From NCBI GenBank assembly GCA_934590325.1, contig CAKTOW010000002.1, positions 1 through 64,000 of the forward strand: DNA of 64,000 bases, given 5' to 3'. Below the pieces are notes generated by a model, which searched no databases, was not told where the DNA came from, and saw only the letters and a program-made list of their open reading frames with translations. Shown here one piece after another: positions 23,756-32,439 of this stretch. The position numbers and the translations under genes were made by a program. This DNA is from an uncultured Oscillospiraceae bacterium (GTDB lineage: Bacteria; Bacillota; Clostridia; Oscillospirales; Oscillospiraceae). Numbering within the stretch: position 1 is the first letter of the stretch; every line of letters starts with the position of its first letter.

Positions 23756-25651
23756 ATGAAGAAAAAGGCATTCAAGGCGGAGAGCAAGCGGCTGTTGGAT
23801 CTGATGATCAACTCTATCTACACCCACAAGGAGATATTCCTGCGGGAGATCATCTCCAACGCCTCCGACGCCATCGACAAGCTGTGCTACCTGAGCCTCA
23901 CCGACGACAAGGTGGGCCTGACGCGGGACCAGTTCGAGATCCGGCTGTCCATCGACAAGGAGAGCCGTCTGCTGACCGTCAGCGACAATGGCATAGGCAT
24001 GAGCCAGGAGGAACTGGAGAACAACCTGGGCGTTATTGCGTCTTCCGGCAGTCTCAAGTTCCGCCAGGAGGTGGAAGGCGACGAGAGCGCCGACACCGAC
24101 ATCATCGGACAGTTCGGCGTGGGCTTCTACTCCGCCTTCATGGTGGCCGACGAGATCACCGTCGTCACAAAGAAGTACGGCGAGGACCAGGCCTGGAAGT
24201 GGCAGTCCACCGGCGTGGACGGCTATACCATCGAGCCCTGCGAAAAGGACGCCGTGGGCACGGACATCATTATGCACATCAAGCCCGACACCGAGGAGGA
24301 GAAGGACGAGTACAGCCAGTATCTGCGGGAGTACCCCCTGTACAAGCTGGTGAAGAAGTACTCCGACTACATCCGCTTCCCCATCCGGATGCTGATGCCC
24401 CATCCCAAGCTGAAGGAGGGCAGCACCGAGGAGAACCCCGAGTACGAGGAGGTTTTCGAGTGGGAGACCCTGAACAGCATGGTGCCCCTGTGGCAGCGGA
24501 AGAAGGCCGATGTCAAGCGTGAGGAGTACGATGAGTTCTACCGGCAGCGGTTCGCCGATACCAACGCACCGCTGAGCGTCATCACCGTGGCCGCCGAGGG
24601 CGCGGTGACCTACAAGGCGCTGCTGTTCATCCCGGAGAAGGCACCCCTGCGGTATTACTCCGAGGAGTTCGAGGGCGGCCTGCAGCTGTATTCCGCCGGC
24701 GTGATGATCATGGACAAGTGTAAGGAGCTGCTGCCCGAGTGCTTCAACTTCGTCCGCGGTGTGGTGGAATCTCCCGACCTGAACCTGAACATCTCCCGCG
24801 AGCTGCTGCAGCACGACCGGCAGCTGAAGCTTATCGGCGCCAATCTGGAGAAGAAGGTCAAGGCGGAGCTGGAACGGCTGCTGCGGGACGAGCGGGAGAA
24901 GTACGAGAGCTTCTGGCAGAGCTTCGGCCGGCAGATCAAGCTCAGCGCCATGGACAACTACGGCGAGAAGAAGGACATGCTGCAGGACCTGATGCTGTTC
25001 TATTCCTCCACGGAGAAGAAGCTGGTGACGCTGGCGGAGTATGTCTCCCGGATGCAGGAGGGGCAGAAGTACATCTACTTTGCCTCCGGCGACACCGTGG
25101 ACGCGGTGGATCATATCCCCCAGACGGAGCTGCTGAAGGAGCGGGGCATGGAGATACTCTACTTCACCGACAAGGCCGACGAGTTCCTGTCCGACATCCT
25201 GCAGAAGTACCAGGACAAGCCCTTCCGCTCCGCCACCGACGGCGATCTGGACCTGCCCGGCGAGGCGGAGAAGAAGGAGCAGGACGACCAGCAGTACAAG
25301 GAGGCGTTTGCCTTTATCAAGGAGGCGCTGGCCGGACAGGTGGACGAGGTGAAGTCCTCCGGACGGCTCAAGACCCACCCGGTGTGTCTCAGCAGCGGCG
25401 AGGGTGTGACCTTCGAGATGGAGAAGTACTTCAAGGCCGCCCAGCCTGAGCTGGGACTGAAGGCCAAGCGCATTCTGGAGATCAACGTGGACCACCCGGC
25501 GTTCGTGACCTTTGAGAAAGCGCGGCTCACCGACACGGAGAGGGCGAAGAAGTACGCCCAGGTGTTCTGCCACCAGGCGGAGCTGATCGCGGGGCTGCCC
25601 ATCGATGATCCCACGGCGTACACCGACCTGGTGTGTTCCCTGTGGCAGTAA
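23756..25651 (+). CDS. htpG: Molecular chaperone HtpG (Hsp90)
   Basis: ATP-dependent cytosolic chaperone, 631 residues. GHKL ATPase motifs: EIISNASDAIDKL (about 31-43), DNGIGM (about 80-85) and GQFGVGFYSAF (about 117-127). The middle domain and C-terminal dimerisation domain are complete. GGAGATC precedes the start. It stands between two 2-HACD modules; a role in folding those large cluster enzymes is possible but unproven. No CIRCE or other heat-shock operator was seen. Confidence 0.96.
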   Translation: MKKKAFKAESKRLLDLMINSIYTHKEIFLREIISNASDAIDKLCYLSLTDDKVGLTRDQFEIRLSIDKESRLLTVSDNGIGMSQEELENNLGVIASSGSLKFRQEVEGDESADTDIIGQFGVGFYSAFMVADEITVVTKKYGEDQAWKWQSTGVDGYTIEPCEKDAVGTDIIMHIKPDTEEEKDEYSQYLREYPLYKLVKKYSDYIRFPIRMLMPHPKLKEGSTEENPEYEEVFEWETLNSMVPLWQRKKADVKREEYDEFYRQRFADTNAPLSVITVAAEGAVTYKALLFIPEKAPLRYYSEEFEGGLQLYSAGVMIMDKCKELLPECFNFVRGVVESPDLNLNISRELLQHDRQLKLIGANLEKKVKAELERLLRDEREKYESFWQSFGRQIKLSAMDNYGEKKDMLQDLMLFYSSTEKKLVTLAEYVSRMQEGQKYIYFASGDTVDAVDHIPQTELLKERGMEILYFTDKADEFLSDILQKYQDKPFRSATDGDLDLPGEAEKKEQDDQQYKEAFAFIKEALAGQVDEVKSSGRLKTHPVCLSSGEGVTFEMEKYFKAAQPELGLKAKRILEINVDHPAFVTFEKARLTDTERAKKYAQVFCHQAELIAGLPIDDPTAYTDLVCSLWQ

Positions 25652-25664
25652 GTGAACAGAGACA

Positions 25665-25705
25665 AAATACGCCACCGGCCAGCGGCCGGCGGCGTATTTA
25701 ATTTG
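25665..25705 (+). terminator. Terminator of htpG
   Basis: AAATACGCC/GGCGTATTT (25665-25673, 25691-25699) with an inner GGCC/GGCC pairing, followed by AATTT. Confidence 0.78.
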
Positions 25706-25735
25706 CATTTTATACGAAAATAGGCGCGAAAATTG

Positions 25736-25764
25736 TTGCGGGACTGGTAAAAAAGTGGTAAAAT
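25736..25764 (+). promoter_or_regulatory. Promoter of 2-HACD module 2
   Basis: TTGCGG (25736-25741), 17-bp spacer, TAAAAT (25759-25764) with extended TGG. A 70-nt leader follows. Confidence 0.68.
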
Positions 25765-25838
25765 ATGAATAGTGTGTGAACCGCAAGACCCGCGACCCAA
25801 ATCCGGGGGAGAGACCCCGTTGAGAAGGAGTTTTGCCC

Positions 25839-27029
25839 ATGAAAGACTTGAAGCACCTTATCTGGTTTGAGGACCTTCTGCAGCAGGCCAACAACGAACT
25901 GGTGCAGCGCGCCGTAGGGGAGGGGCAGTTGGCACTGGGCTACAACTGCTACTATATCCCGGAGGTGCTGCTGAACCTGCCGGGCTGCTTTTCCAGCCGC
26001 CTGCGGGCGCCCAACAGCGGCACGGCGGAGATCGCGTCCTACTACATGACCAACCGCAACTGTCCCTACGTCCGCTGCATTCTGGAGCGGGCGGTGGAGG
26101 GCGGCTTCAACTACCTGAACGCCCTGTTCGGCGCGGAGGGCTGTGCCGCTATGGAGCGGATGGAGGAGCACTTCGCGCTGCTGCGTCCGGTGAAGAACGA
26201 GCGGTTTTTCACCACCATCATCGACCCGCCTATGAAGGGCGACCGCACCAGCCTGGACTATTACAAGGCGCAGCTGCAGCTGAAGGTGCTGGATGCGCTC
26301 CACGAGCACTACGGCGTGGATGTGTCCGACCAGGCGCTGCGCACCGCCGTGGAGAAGCACAACCGCCTGTGCCGCGTGGTCACGGAGATAGGGGATCTCC
26401 GCAAGGCGGCGAACCCGGTCATCACCGGGTACGAGTACCACGTGATCGTTCTGGTGAGCCAGGTCTGTCCCCACGACCTGATCCTGCCCTATCTGGAGGA
26501 GACACTGGAGGAACTGAAGCAGCGCCAGCCGGAGGCGAAGTTCCCCTTCCGCACGCGGGTGGTGCTGGCCGGCAGCGAGATCGACGACCCGGAGTTCACC
26601 AAGCTGCTGGAGAGCTGCGGCGCCATGGTGGTGGCCGACCGGTATTGCTTCGGCGGCTTCCCCGGCCGAGAGGAGATAGAGATACGAGGCGGCGAGACAG
26701 CCTTCGAGGCTATATGCCGCCACTATCTGCACCACAACCAGTGCGTGCGGTTCATGGACGGCGCCAAGATCGACCAGCGGCACAGCGAGCTGCGGCGGCT
26801 GGCGGAGGAATACGGCGCGGACGGCATCATCTACGAGAGCATGAAGTTCTGCGAGTTCTGGAGCTATGAGAAGGTGCTGGCCAGCCATGTGCTGCAGCAG
26901 GAGATGGGCATCCCTTGCTGCACCATCGAGAAGGAGTACACACTGGGCAGCGTGGGACAACTGCGCACCCGGTTCCAGGCCTTTGTGGAGAGCCTGGAGA
27001 TCAAGAAGCTGGGACATAAGGAGGTGTGA
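25839..27029 (+). CDS. 2-hydroxyacyl-CoA dehydratase family protein, smaller subunit (module 2)
   Basis: 396 residues, paralogue of 19367-20560 and 32439-33638 along its whole length (start MKDLKHLIWFEDLLQQANNE, then ALGYNCYYIPEVLLNLPGC, VVLAGSEIDDPEF, KFCEFWSYEK and TRFQAFVESLEIKK). ATG at 25839 is preferred over an in-frame TTG two codons earlier; GAAGGAG is 8 bp upstream. Expected to bind one [4Fe-4S] cluster and to pair with the next gene. Substrate unknown. Confidence 0.84.
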   Translation: MKDLKHLIWFEDLLQQANNELVQRAVGEGQLALGYNCYYIPEVLLNLPGCFSSRLRAPNSGTAEIASYYMTNRNCPYVRCILERAVEGGFNYLNALFGAEGCAAMERMEEHFALLRPVKNERFFTTIIDPPMKGDRTSLDYYKAQLQLKVLDALHEHYGVDVSDQALRTAVEKHNRLCRVVTEIGDLRKAANPVITGYEYHVIVLVSQVCPHDLILPYLEETLEELKQRQPEAKFPFRTRVVLAGSEIDDPEFTKLLESCGAMVVADRYCFGGFPGREEIEIRGGETAFEAICRHYLHHNQCVRFMDGAKIDQRHSELRRLAEEYGADGIIYESMKFCEFWSYEKVLASHVLQQEMGIPCCTIEKEYTLGSVGQLRTRFQAFVESLEIKKLGHKEV

Positions 27030-27031
27030 CC

Positions 27032-28648
27032 GTGGGATTGAAGCAATGGACGGACGCCGCCATCGGCGTCATCGACAGAAAGCTGGAGCGCTTTGACCCC
27101 AAGTGGCAGGCCGCCCATGGCAAGGGCGGGCTCCGCAGCCGCTATGAGGACAAGACAGGCATCGCCCGCTACCGCGAGTGGCGCGGGGTGAAGGACACCT
27201 TCGTGGACTACGCCGCATGGCTCAACAACCTGCTGGCCATGGGGAAGATGGTGGCCTCGGCTCCGGTGCCCATTCTCAAGGGATTCTGGGAGTATCGGTG
27301 GATGGGCTCCTATCTGGGCACCTTTGCCTTTATCGACCGGCTGTTTGAGGGCTACCGGGACGAGGAACTGAAGATCGCCCACATGAATATGCACTGCATC
27401 GTCAGCAGCCTGACCAAGAAGATCGCCCTGGTGCTGGCCAACGACAAGCGTCTGGGCGGCGGAAAGCTCAGCGACAACATCGTGCCCATGGACGAGGTGA
27501 TGCCGCCGCTGTTCATGACCGGCTTCAAGGACCTGATACCCATTCCCATCCAGACGCTGCCGGAGTTCATTATATGTGACATCGACCAGCATCTGGAGCC
27601 CTACTACATCGACGTGGCGGAGTCCTTCGGCCTGGCCGCGGATGTGTGTTCCCGCTGCTCGGCGGAGACCGGCGTGGCCATCGATGACGATTTCCCCATC
27701 GTGGGCAAGGCCGTGCTGACCACCAACATGCCCTGCAACGCCAGCGAGGCCACGTCTATGTTCCAGCGGCGGCGGTTCGGCCTGCCGGATTTCCCGGTGA
27801 CCATGGCCATGATACACAACGAGCCGGGGGCGCACCCCTACTCCACCCAGGTGCTACGGGATGCCATCGCCTTTATCGAAGAAAACTACTGTGTCAAGTA
27901 CGACTGGGACGCCCTGTTTGCCCGCGCCGAGCACATGAACGAGCAGAACCGCATCGAGCTGGAGAAGTGGGAGCTGTTCAAGACGCCCTATTCCGCCCTG
28001 TGCGGTATCGCAGAGAGCCTGTACCGCCTGTACTCCTGGGCCTCGGTCAACGGACAGGAGGACCAGTTCACCCGGAACGACCGCAAAGTGCTGAAGATCA
28101 TGCTGGACGCCTACGAGCGGCGGCATGAGCCCTTCGGAGGCACTACCCGCCACCGGGCGTTCCTGTGGGGGCCGTCGGCGGTGTACTACACCGACTTCCC
28201 CACATGGGTGCAGAACTGCTGGGGCATCAACATCGTGCTGAACATGGACTCCACCATGGGGCACAATATGATCTCCACCACCGACCCGGAGCAGGCCATC
28301 CAGGACCTGGCGCTGTTCTCCGAGAAGGGCGTTATGCGGCACCATGCCGTGGGAGGCTGGGACAACGTGAACGCCGTGTGGGAGTGGGCCAGCCGGTTCA
28401 ACTGCGACATGGTCATCTTCAACGACAACGTGGCCTGCAAGGGCATGAACGGCGTCCACGCCCTCATGGAGGAGCAGGCACGGGACCTGGGCTTCCACTT
28501 CATCTTCCTGGAGCACGATTTGGAGGACTGCCGCACCATCTCCCGGCGGGATATGCGGAACACCGTCAACAAGTACATGACCGTGGTGCTGAACGAGGAG
28601 CCGCTGGACGCGACGCTGGTGGACTTCGACGACAGCCTGGCCTGGTAA
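27032..28648 (+). CDS. 2-hydroxyacyl-CoA dehydratase family protein, larger subunit (module 2)
   Basis: 538 residues. Same plan as the module 1 and 3 large subunits: basic N-terminus, RYREWRGVKDTF near residue 46, possible cluster region CSRCSAETG and TTNMPCNASEATS near 205-240, RHHAVGGWDNVNAVWEW late, C-terminal PLDATLVDFDDSLAW. The start is set at GTG 27032, 7 bp after AAGGAGG; the GTG at 27026 is too close to that site. It begins 2 bp after the partner's stop. Annotated by family only. Confidence 0.82.
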   Translation: MGLKQWTDAAIGVIDRKLERFDPKWQAAHGKGGLRSRYEDKTGIARYREWRGVKDTFVDYAAWLNNLLAMGKMVASAPVPILKGFWEYRWMGSYLGTFAFIDRLFEGYRDEELKIAHMNMHCIVSSLTKKIALVLANDKRLGGGKLSDNIVPMDEVMPPLFMTGFKDLIPIPIQTLPEFIICDIDQHLEPYYIDVAESFGLAADVCSRCSAETGVAIDDDFPIVGKAVLTTNMPCNASEATSMFQRRRFGLPDFPVTMAMIHNEPGAHPYSTQVLRDAIAFIEENYCVKYDWDALFARAEHMNEQNRIELEKWELFKTPYSALCGIAESLYRLYSWASVNGQEDQFTRNDRKVLKIMLDAYERRHEPFGGTTRHRAFLWGPSAVYYTDFPTWVQNCWGINIVLNMDSTMGHNMISTTDPEQAIQDLALFSEKGVMRHHAVGGWDNVNAVWEWASRFNCDMVIFNDNVACKGMNGVHALMEEQARDLGFHFIFLEHDLEDCRTISRRDMRNTVNKYMTVVLNEEPLDATLVDFDDSLAW

Positions 28649-28663
28649 GGAGGGGAGAAGCGT

Positions 28664-28834
28664 ATGAAATTCGTGGGAAAGCTGCTGAAAAAGCTGCTCA
28701 TCGGCGGACTGTTGCTGTTTGTTGGCACCTTCGTCATCTATATATTCAACCTGGAGAACAAGCTGATCTACAAAGTCGTCTATCCCTTCCTGCAGAAGCA
28801 CTACAACAGCCAGAAGCGCGACAGGCGCATCTGA
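28664..28834 (+). CDS. Small membrane protein of 2-HACD module 2
   Basis: 56 residues: MKFVGKLLKKLL, then one transmembrane helix (IGGLLLFVGTFVIYIF), NLENKLIYKVVYPFLQKHY and a basic end. AAGGAGGGG is 8 bp before the ATG; 15 bp after the large subunit. Shares the plan basic start, helix, [DN]L[DE]xK with 22219-22434 and 29616-29783, and xxPFLxxHY with the former. Function unknown. Confidence 0.78.
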   Translation: MKFVGKLLKKLLIGGLLLFVGTFVIYIFNLENKLIYKVVYPFLQKHYNSQKRDRRI

Positions 28835-28839
28835 CAGAC

Positions 28840-28873
28840 AAAAAAGCACCTGCCTCACGGCAGGTGCTTTTTT
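28840..28873. terminator. Bidirectional terminator between convergent 2-HACD operons
   Basis: Nine-bp stem GCACCTGCC/GGCAGGTGC, loop TCAC, with A6 before and T6 after, so it works for both strands. Confidence 0.92.
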
Positions 28874-28878
28874 GCGTG

Positions 28879-29616
28879 TTATTCGGTGGTGTGGTGCTCC
28901 TTGCCGAAGTGCAGCTCGCGCATGCCCTCCACCTCGTCGCATATCGCTTTCAGGTTGCAGGAGCCGCAGTCGGTGGGCATGCCCTCCAGTATCTTCGTCA
29001 GGCTCATGGTGATGTCCTTGACGGTCTTGGCGCTCTTGGCCAGGGCGTCGTAGTCCGCGTCCGGCGCGGTGATGAACAGCAGCTTCACCGCCAGGATGTG
29101 GGGGTTCTTCCTGTACTGGCGGATGAAGTCCGCGCCGATGCGCCGGAAGGTCATGCCGCGGCGCACGGCGTCACGGCTGATGCGCACCTGTTCGCGGCTG
29201 GACTCGGAGCTGGTACGCATCATGTAGCCCTTGGGGAACACGTGGTACTTGACGAAGTCCATGTCCTGAATGGCGCGGAAGGCCTGCTCGGTGTCGTCCT
29301 CGTCGTCGGACTCGATGTCGCCCACGCGCAGCAGGGCCACGCGGGCGTAGCTGCTGTCGCCGGTCAGCTCATTGAGGTCGGGGCCGCAGACCAGTATCTC
29401 GTCCTGGGGCACAAGCTCCGGGGACGTGGTGACGCAGGTGAAGTTCACGGCGCTTTTGCCGCTGCCGCCCAGTTCGTAGGCGGCGTCGCGGAGCATCACC
29501 AGCTCGAAAGCGCCGGTGTCCTCCCAGGCGTCGGCCGGGTCATAGGCGTATTTGCGGGGGGCGGAGGAGCCCACCAGCCCCTCCGCGTCCCGGATGATAG
29601 GATCGTAAAGATTCAT
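28879..29616 (-). CDS. Acetyl-CoA synthase beta-subunit-like protein, truncated before the A-cluster domain
   Basis: 245 residues. A stretch around residues 48-95 (AYELGGSGKSAVNF, DEILVCGPDLNEL, ARVALLRVGD) follows the ELGG and VGPDL pattern of the N-terminal region of CdhC/AcsB, the nickel-containing subunit of acetyl-CoA synthase. Residues 100-200 continue that domain (RIGADFIRQYRKNPHI). It ends DCGSCNLKAICDEVEGMREL, so only three closely spaced Cys remain and the rest of the A-cluster region is absent. The ATG overlaps the upstream stop (TAATG). Likely a partner or assembly protein of the 2-HACD cluster enzyme; homology is judged by eye. Confidence 0.65.
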   Translation of the reverse strand: MNLYDPIIRDAEGLVGSSAPRKYAYDPADAWEDTGAFELVMLRDAAYELGGSGKSAVNFTCVTTSPELVPQDEILVCGPDLNELTGDSSYARVALLRVGDIESDDEDDTEQAFRAIQDMDFVKYHVFPKGYMMRTSSESSREQVRISRDAVRRGMTFRRIGADFIRQYRKNPHILAVKLLFITAPDADYDALAKSAKTVKDITMSLTKILEGMPTDCGSCNLKAICDEVEGMRELHFGKEHHTTE

Positions 29617-29783
29617 TAGAATTTGATGTCCACTTTCTTGCGGTCAAAGATCTTATTGACCTGCACGTAAGCCCAGCCCAGCAGCTTCTGATCGAGGTTC
29701 CAGAAATAGACCACGAACAGCGCGCCCACGGCCACCGCCAGGATGCGGATGAGCTTCAGGATGAATTTCAAAACCTTACACAT
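29616..29783 (-). CDS. Small membrane protein of 2-HACD module 3
   Basis: 55 residues, too short for simple ORF cut-offs. It starts MCKVLKFILKLIRIL, then has one transmembrane helix (AVAVGALFVVYFW), NLDQKLLGWAYVQVNKIFD and a basic end KKVDIKF. AAGGAGG is 7 bp before the ATG. It overlaps the start of the downstream gene and lies 33 bp after the activator gene. Third member of the family represented at 22219-22434 and 28664-28834. Confidence 0.78.
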   Translation of the reverse strand: MCKVLKFILKLIRILAVAVGALFVVYFWNLDQKLLGWAYVQVNKIFDRKKVDIKF

Positions 29784-29816
29784 AGTGTAGCCTCCTTAAT
29801 CGGTGAGAGGGGGTGT

Positions 29817-30611
29817 TCAGGCGCGGGCCATGCCCTTCTGGCGGGCGTACTCCGCGGCGCCCAGCGCGCCCATCAGCTGCGGGTCGGTCTTCAGGTCGAT
29901 GACCTTCAGCTTCAGCACGTGCTCGATGGCCTGCTTCAGACCGGCGTTCTTGGCGCAGCCGCCAGTGAGGGTGATGGCGTCGGTAGCGCCGGCCTTCTTG
30001 CTCATGACGAAGCAGCGCTTGGCCACGGCCATCTGGATGCCGGCGGCGATCTCGTCCATGGGCTTGCCCTCGCCCACCAGGGTGATGACCTCGGACTCGG
30101 CGAACACGGTGCACTGCGCGGTGATGGGGATGACGTTCTTGGCCGTCAGGGACAGGTTGGAGAACTCGGGCAGGGTCATCTCGAAGGAGCGCGCCATGGC
30201 CTCGTAGAAACGGCCGGTACCGGCGGCGCACTTATCATTCATGGCGAAGTTCTTCACGGTGCCGTCGGTGTCGATGGAGATGCCCTTCACGTCCTGGCCG
30301 CCGATGTCGATGATGGCCTTGACGGTGGGATCGGTCACGTGGACGCCCATGGCGTGACAGGAGATCTCGGAGATGTTCTCGTCGGCGAAGGGCACCTTGT
30401 TGCGGCCGTAGCCTGTGCCGATCAGATAGCCCAGCTCCTCGGAGGACTTCAGGCCGACCTTGTTCAGCACCTCCTCCATGGCCAGCTTGGCGGAAACTTC
30501 GGAATTGATCTTGCTGCGGATGGTGGTATCGGCACAGATCTTGCCGGTCTCATCCAGAATAACTGCCTTGGTATAAGTGGAACCCACATCACAGCCGCCA
30601 TAGTATTTCAT
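29817..30611 (-). CDS. 2-hydroxyacyl-CoA dehydratase activator (HgdC/FldI/BadF type ATPase)
   Basis: ATP-hydrolysing archerase that injects a high-energy electron into the dehydratase. 264 residues, ASKHA fold. Phosphate motif YGGCDVGSTYTKAV (about 4-17), IDIGGQDVKG (101-110), and the two cluster-binding cysteines Cys128 (NDKCAAGTGRF) and Cys167 (TAQCTVFAESEV), which bridge the dimer through one [4Fe-4S]. The only activator in the window, so it may serve all three modules. 40 bp after the module 3 large subunit. Confidence 0.95.
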   Translation of the reverse strand: MKYYGGCDVGSTYTKAVILDETGKICADTTIRSKINSEVSAKLAMEEVLNKVGLKSSEELGYLIGTGYGRNKVPFADENISEISCHAMGVHVTDPTVKAIIDIGGQDVKGISIDTDGTVKNFAMNDKCAAGTGRFYEAMARSFEMTLPEFSNLSLTAKNVIPITAQCTVFAESEVITLVGEGKPMDEIAAGIQMAVAKRCFVMSKKAGATDAITLTGGCAKNAGLKQAIEHVLKLKVIDLKTDPQLMGALGAAEYARQKGMARA

Positions 30612-30651
30612 AGTCGTAAACTCCTTTTATGTATGTAGTAGTAGAAATTAG

Positions 30652-32439
30652 TTACATGCAGTTCTCGTCGTCGAAATCGCAGAGAGAGGGGTCGATAGGC
30701 TCGGCACGCATGACGGTGCGCATATACTCGTTCACCTTGTCGCGCATGGTCTTGCGGGAAACGGTGCGGGGATCCATCAGGTCATGCTCGATCCAGATCA
30801 GGTGATAGCCGCGCTCGCGGCCCTGCTCGTCCAGGATGCCCTGCACGGTGGCCATGTTCTTGCAGGCCACGTTCTGGTACATGATGATGATGTTGGTGTT
30901 CCACGCCTCGCACTGGCGCCACAGCTCGTCCACCACGTTCTGGTAGCCGCCGTTGGTGTGACGGCGCATGACCATACGCTCGTACAGACGCGCCAGATCG
31001 CGCAGTGCCTCCTCCTTGTCCTCTGTCTCCAGGGGCTTGGTGAAGTTCAGGGATTCCATCTCCACCAGGATGTTGATGCCCCAGCAGTTGGCCAGCCAGT
31101 TGGAGAAGTTGGCGTAGTAGTGGGCGGGGCAGCACCAGACGATGCCGCGGTAGCGCATCTTGCCCACCCACGCCTCGTCGCGGCGCTGGTAGGACTGCAT
31201 CAGCAGGTCGTTGACCTTGCGGCAGGTCTTCATGACGCGCGGGTCGATACCGCCGTCCATTTCGTAGTTCCACTTGCGGAACAGCTCGTAGCTGGGGCCG
31301 ATGATCTGGGGATAGGCGGTCTTGTTGACCTCCCACTTCTCCAGCTCGTACTTGGTCTCCTCGTTGAAGCGCTTCATGGCGGAGAAGTAGGCATCCCAGC
31401 TCCACTTGGCGCCGGTCTGCTCTTCGATGAACTTGATGCAGGCCCGGATGTCCTCCGCGCCCATCTGCACGGTCTCCTCGTCCTCATAGCGGACGGGGAA
31501 GCACAGGTGGAACACCGGCAGATTCGGGAACCGGCGGGACATATAGCTGGAGGCCATGGTGGAGCCGTCACAGGGCATGGAGGAGGAGATGAAGCACTTG
31601 CCCATGTGGGGCAGGGCGTCGATGACCAGCGCGCCGCACTCGGAGGAGGGCACCGGGCAGCAGTCGGCGGGCAGGCCGAAAGACTCCACCGCGTCGATAT
31701 AGGGTACGCAGGTCAGCTGGTCGATCTCGGACACCAGGAACACGGGCATCAGCTGATAAGGGATGCCCAGCAGGTCGGGGAAGCCGGCCATGATCTGGCC
31801 CATGGTCATCTCGTCGAACAGAACGACCTTCTTGTTCAGCTCGCGGCTGTTGCCGTTCTTTTCATCGCACTTGGCGAGGAACACAAGGTTCTCCGCCACG
31901 TAGCGGAAAATGTCGTAGGTCATCAGGTGGCTCATTTTCAGAGCGTTGCCCCGCTGCCCCATGGTGTTCTTGTCAAGGAAGGACACGCAGCACATATAGG
32001 AGATCATCCAGCGGTACCAGAACGTGGTGTTCAGCGCGGGGATCAGATCCTTGGAGAAGGTGGCCAGCAGCATCCCCCAGACCTTCAGCCAGCCGGTGAA
32101 GTCGATGAGGGTGCTCTCCACGCCGCGCCACTCCCGGCGGACAGTGGCCATATCGCCCTTGCGGTACAGGTCGCCCAGCCGCTTCTCACCGTTGAGCAGC
32201 AGGTCCTTGCGCTCGGCGCAGGACATACCGGCGATGGCTTTGGCCTCCCGCGCCACGCGGTTCACGTTGTCCAGCAGGTGGTCCCTCTGCTTTTTGCCGA
32301 AGGCCTTCCAGTCGGTCTCTTTGATAAGGTCCAGGGCGATGGAGCCCACTTCCTTCAGGTTGGCGGCCTGTGCCTTCCAGTCCATCTCGGTCTTGGCGCG
32401 GAAGAATTCGGGATTGGGGAATTTCTTCTTGTCAGCCAT
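30652..32439 (-). CDS. 2-hydroxyacyl-CoA dehydratase family protein, larger subunit (module 3)
   Basis: 595 residues, the longest of the three large subunits, with an extra N-terminal helical region of about 45 residues. It shares GEKRLGDLYRKGDMATVRREW with module 1, a cysteine cluster region PADCCPVPSSECGALV and SSSMPCDGS near 260-300, WCCPAHYYANFSNWLANCWG near 430, and a C-terminal PIDPSLCDFDDENCM. ATG overlaps the partner's stop (ATGA). Operon with activator, ATPase and ACS-like gene. Confidence 0.83.
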   Translation of the reverse strand: MADKKKFPNPEFFRAKTEMDWKAQAANLKEVGSIALDLIKETDWKAFGKKQRDHLLDNVNRVAREAKAIAGMSCAERKDLLLNGEKRLGDLYRKGDMATVRREWRGVESTLIDFTGWLKVWGMLLATFSKDLIPALNTTFWYRWMISYMCCVSFLDKNTMGQRGNALKMSHLMTYDIFRYVAENLVFLAKCDEKNGNSRELNKKVVLFDEMTMGQIMAGFPDLLGIPYQLMPVFLVSEIDQLTCVPYIDAVESFGLPADCCPVPSSECGALVIDALPHMGKCFISSSMPCDGSTMASSYMSRRFPNLPVFHLCFPVRYEDEETVQMGAEDIRACIKFIEEQTGAKWSWDAYFSAMKRFNEETKYELEKWEVNKTAYPQIIGPSYELFRKWNYEMDGGIDPRVMKTCRKVNDLLMQSYQRRDEAWVGKMRYRGIVWCCPAHYYANFSNWLANCWGINILVEMESLNFTKPLETEDKEEALRDLARLYERMVMRRHTNGGYQNVVDELWRQCEAWNTNIIIMYQNVACKNMATVQGILDEQGRERGYHLIWIEHDLMDPRTVSRKTMRDKVNEYMRTVMRAEPIDPSLCDFDDENCM

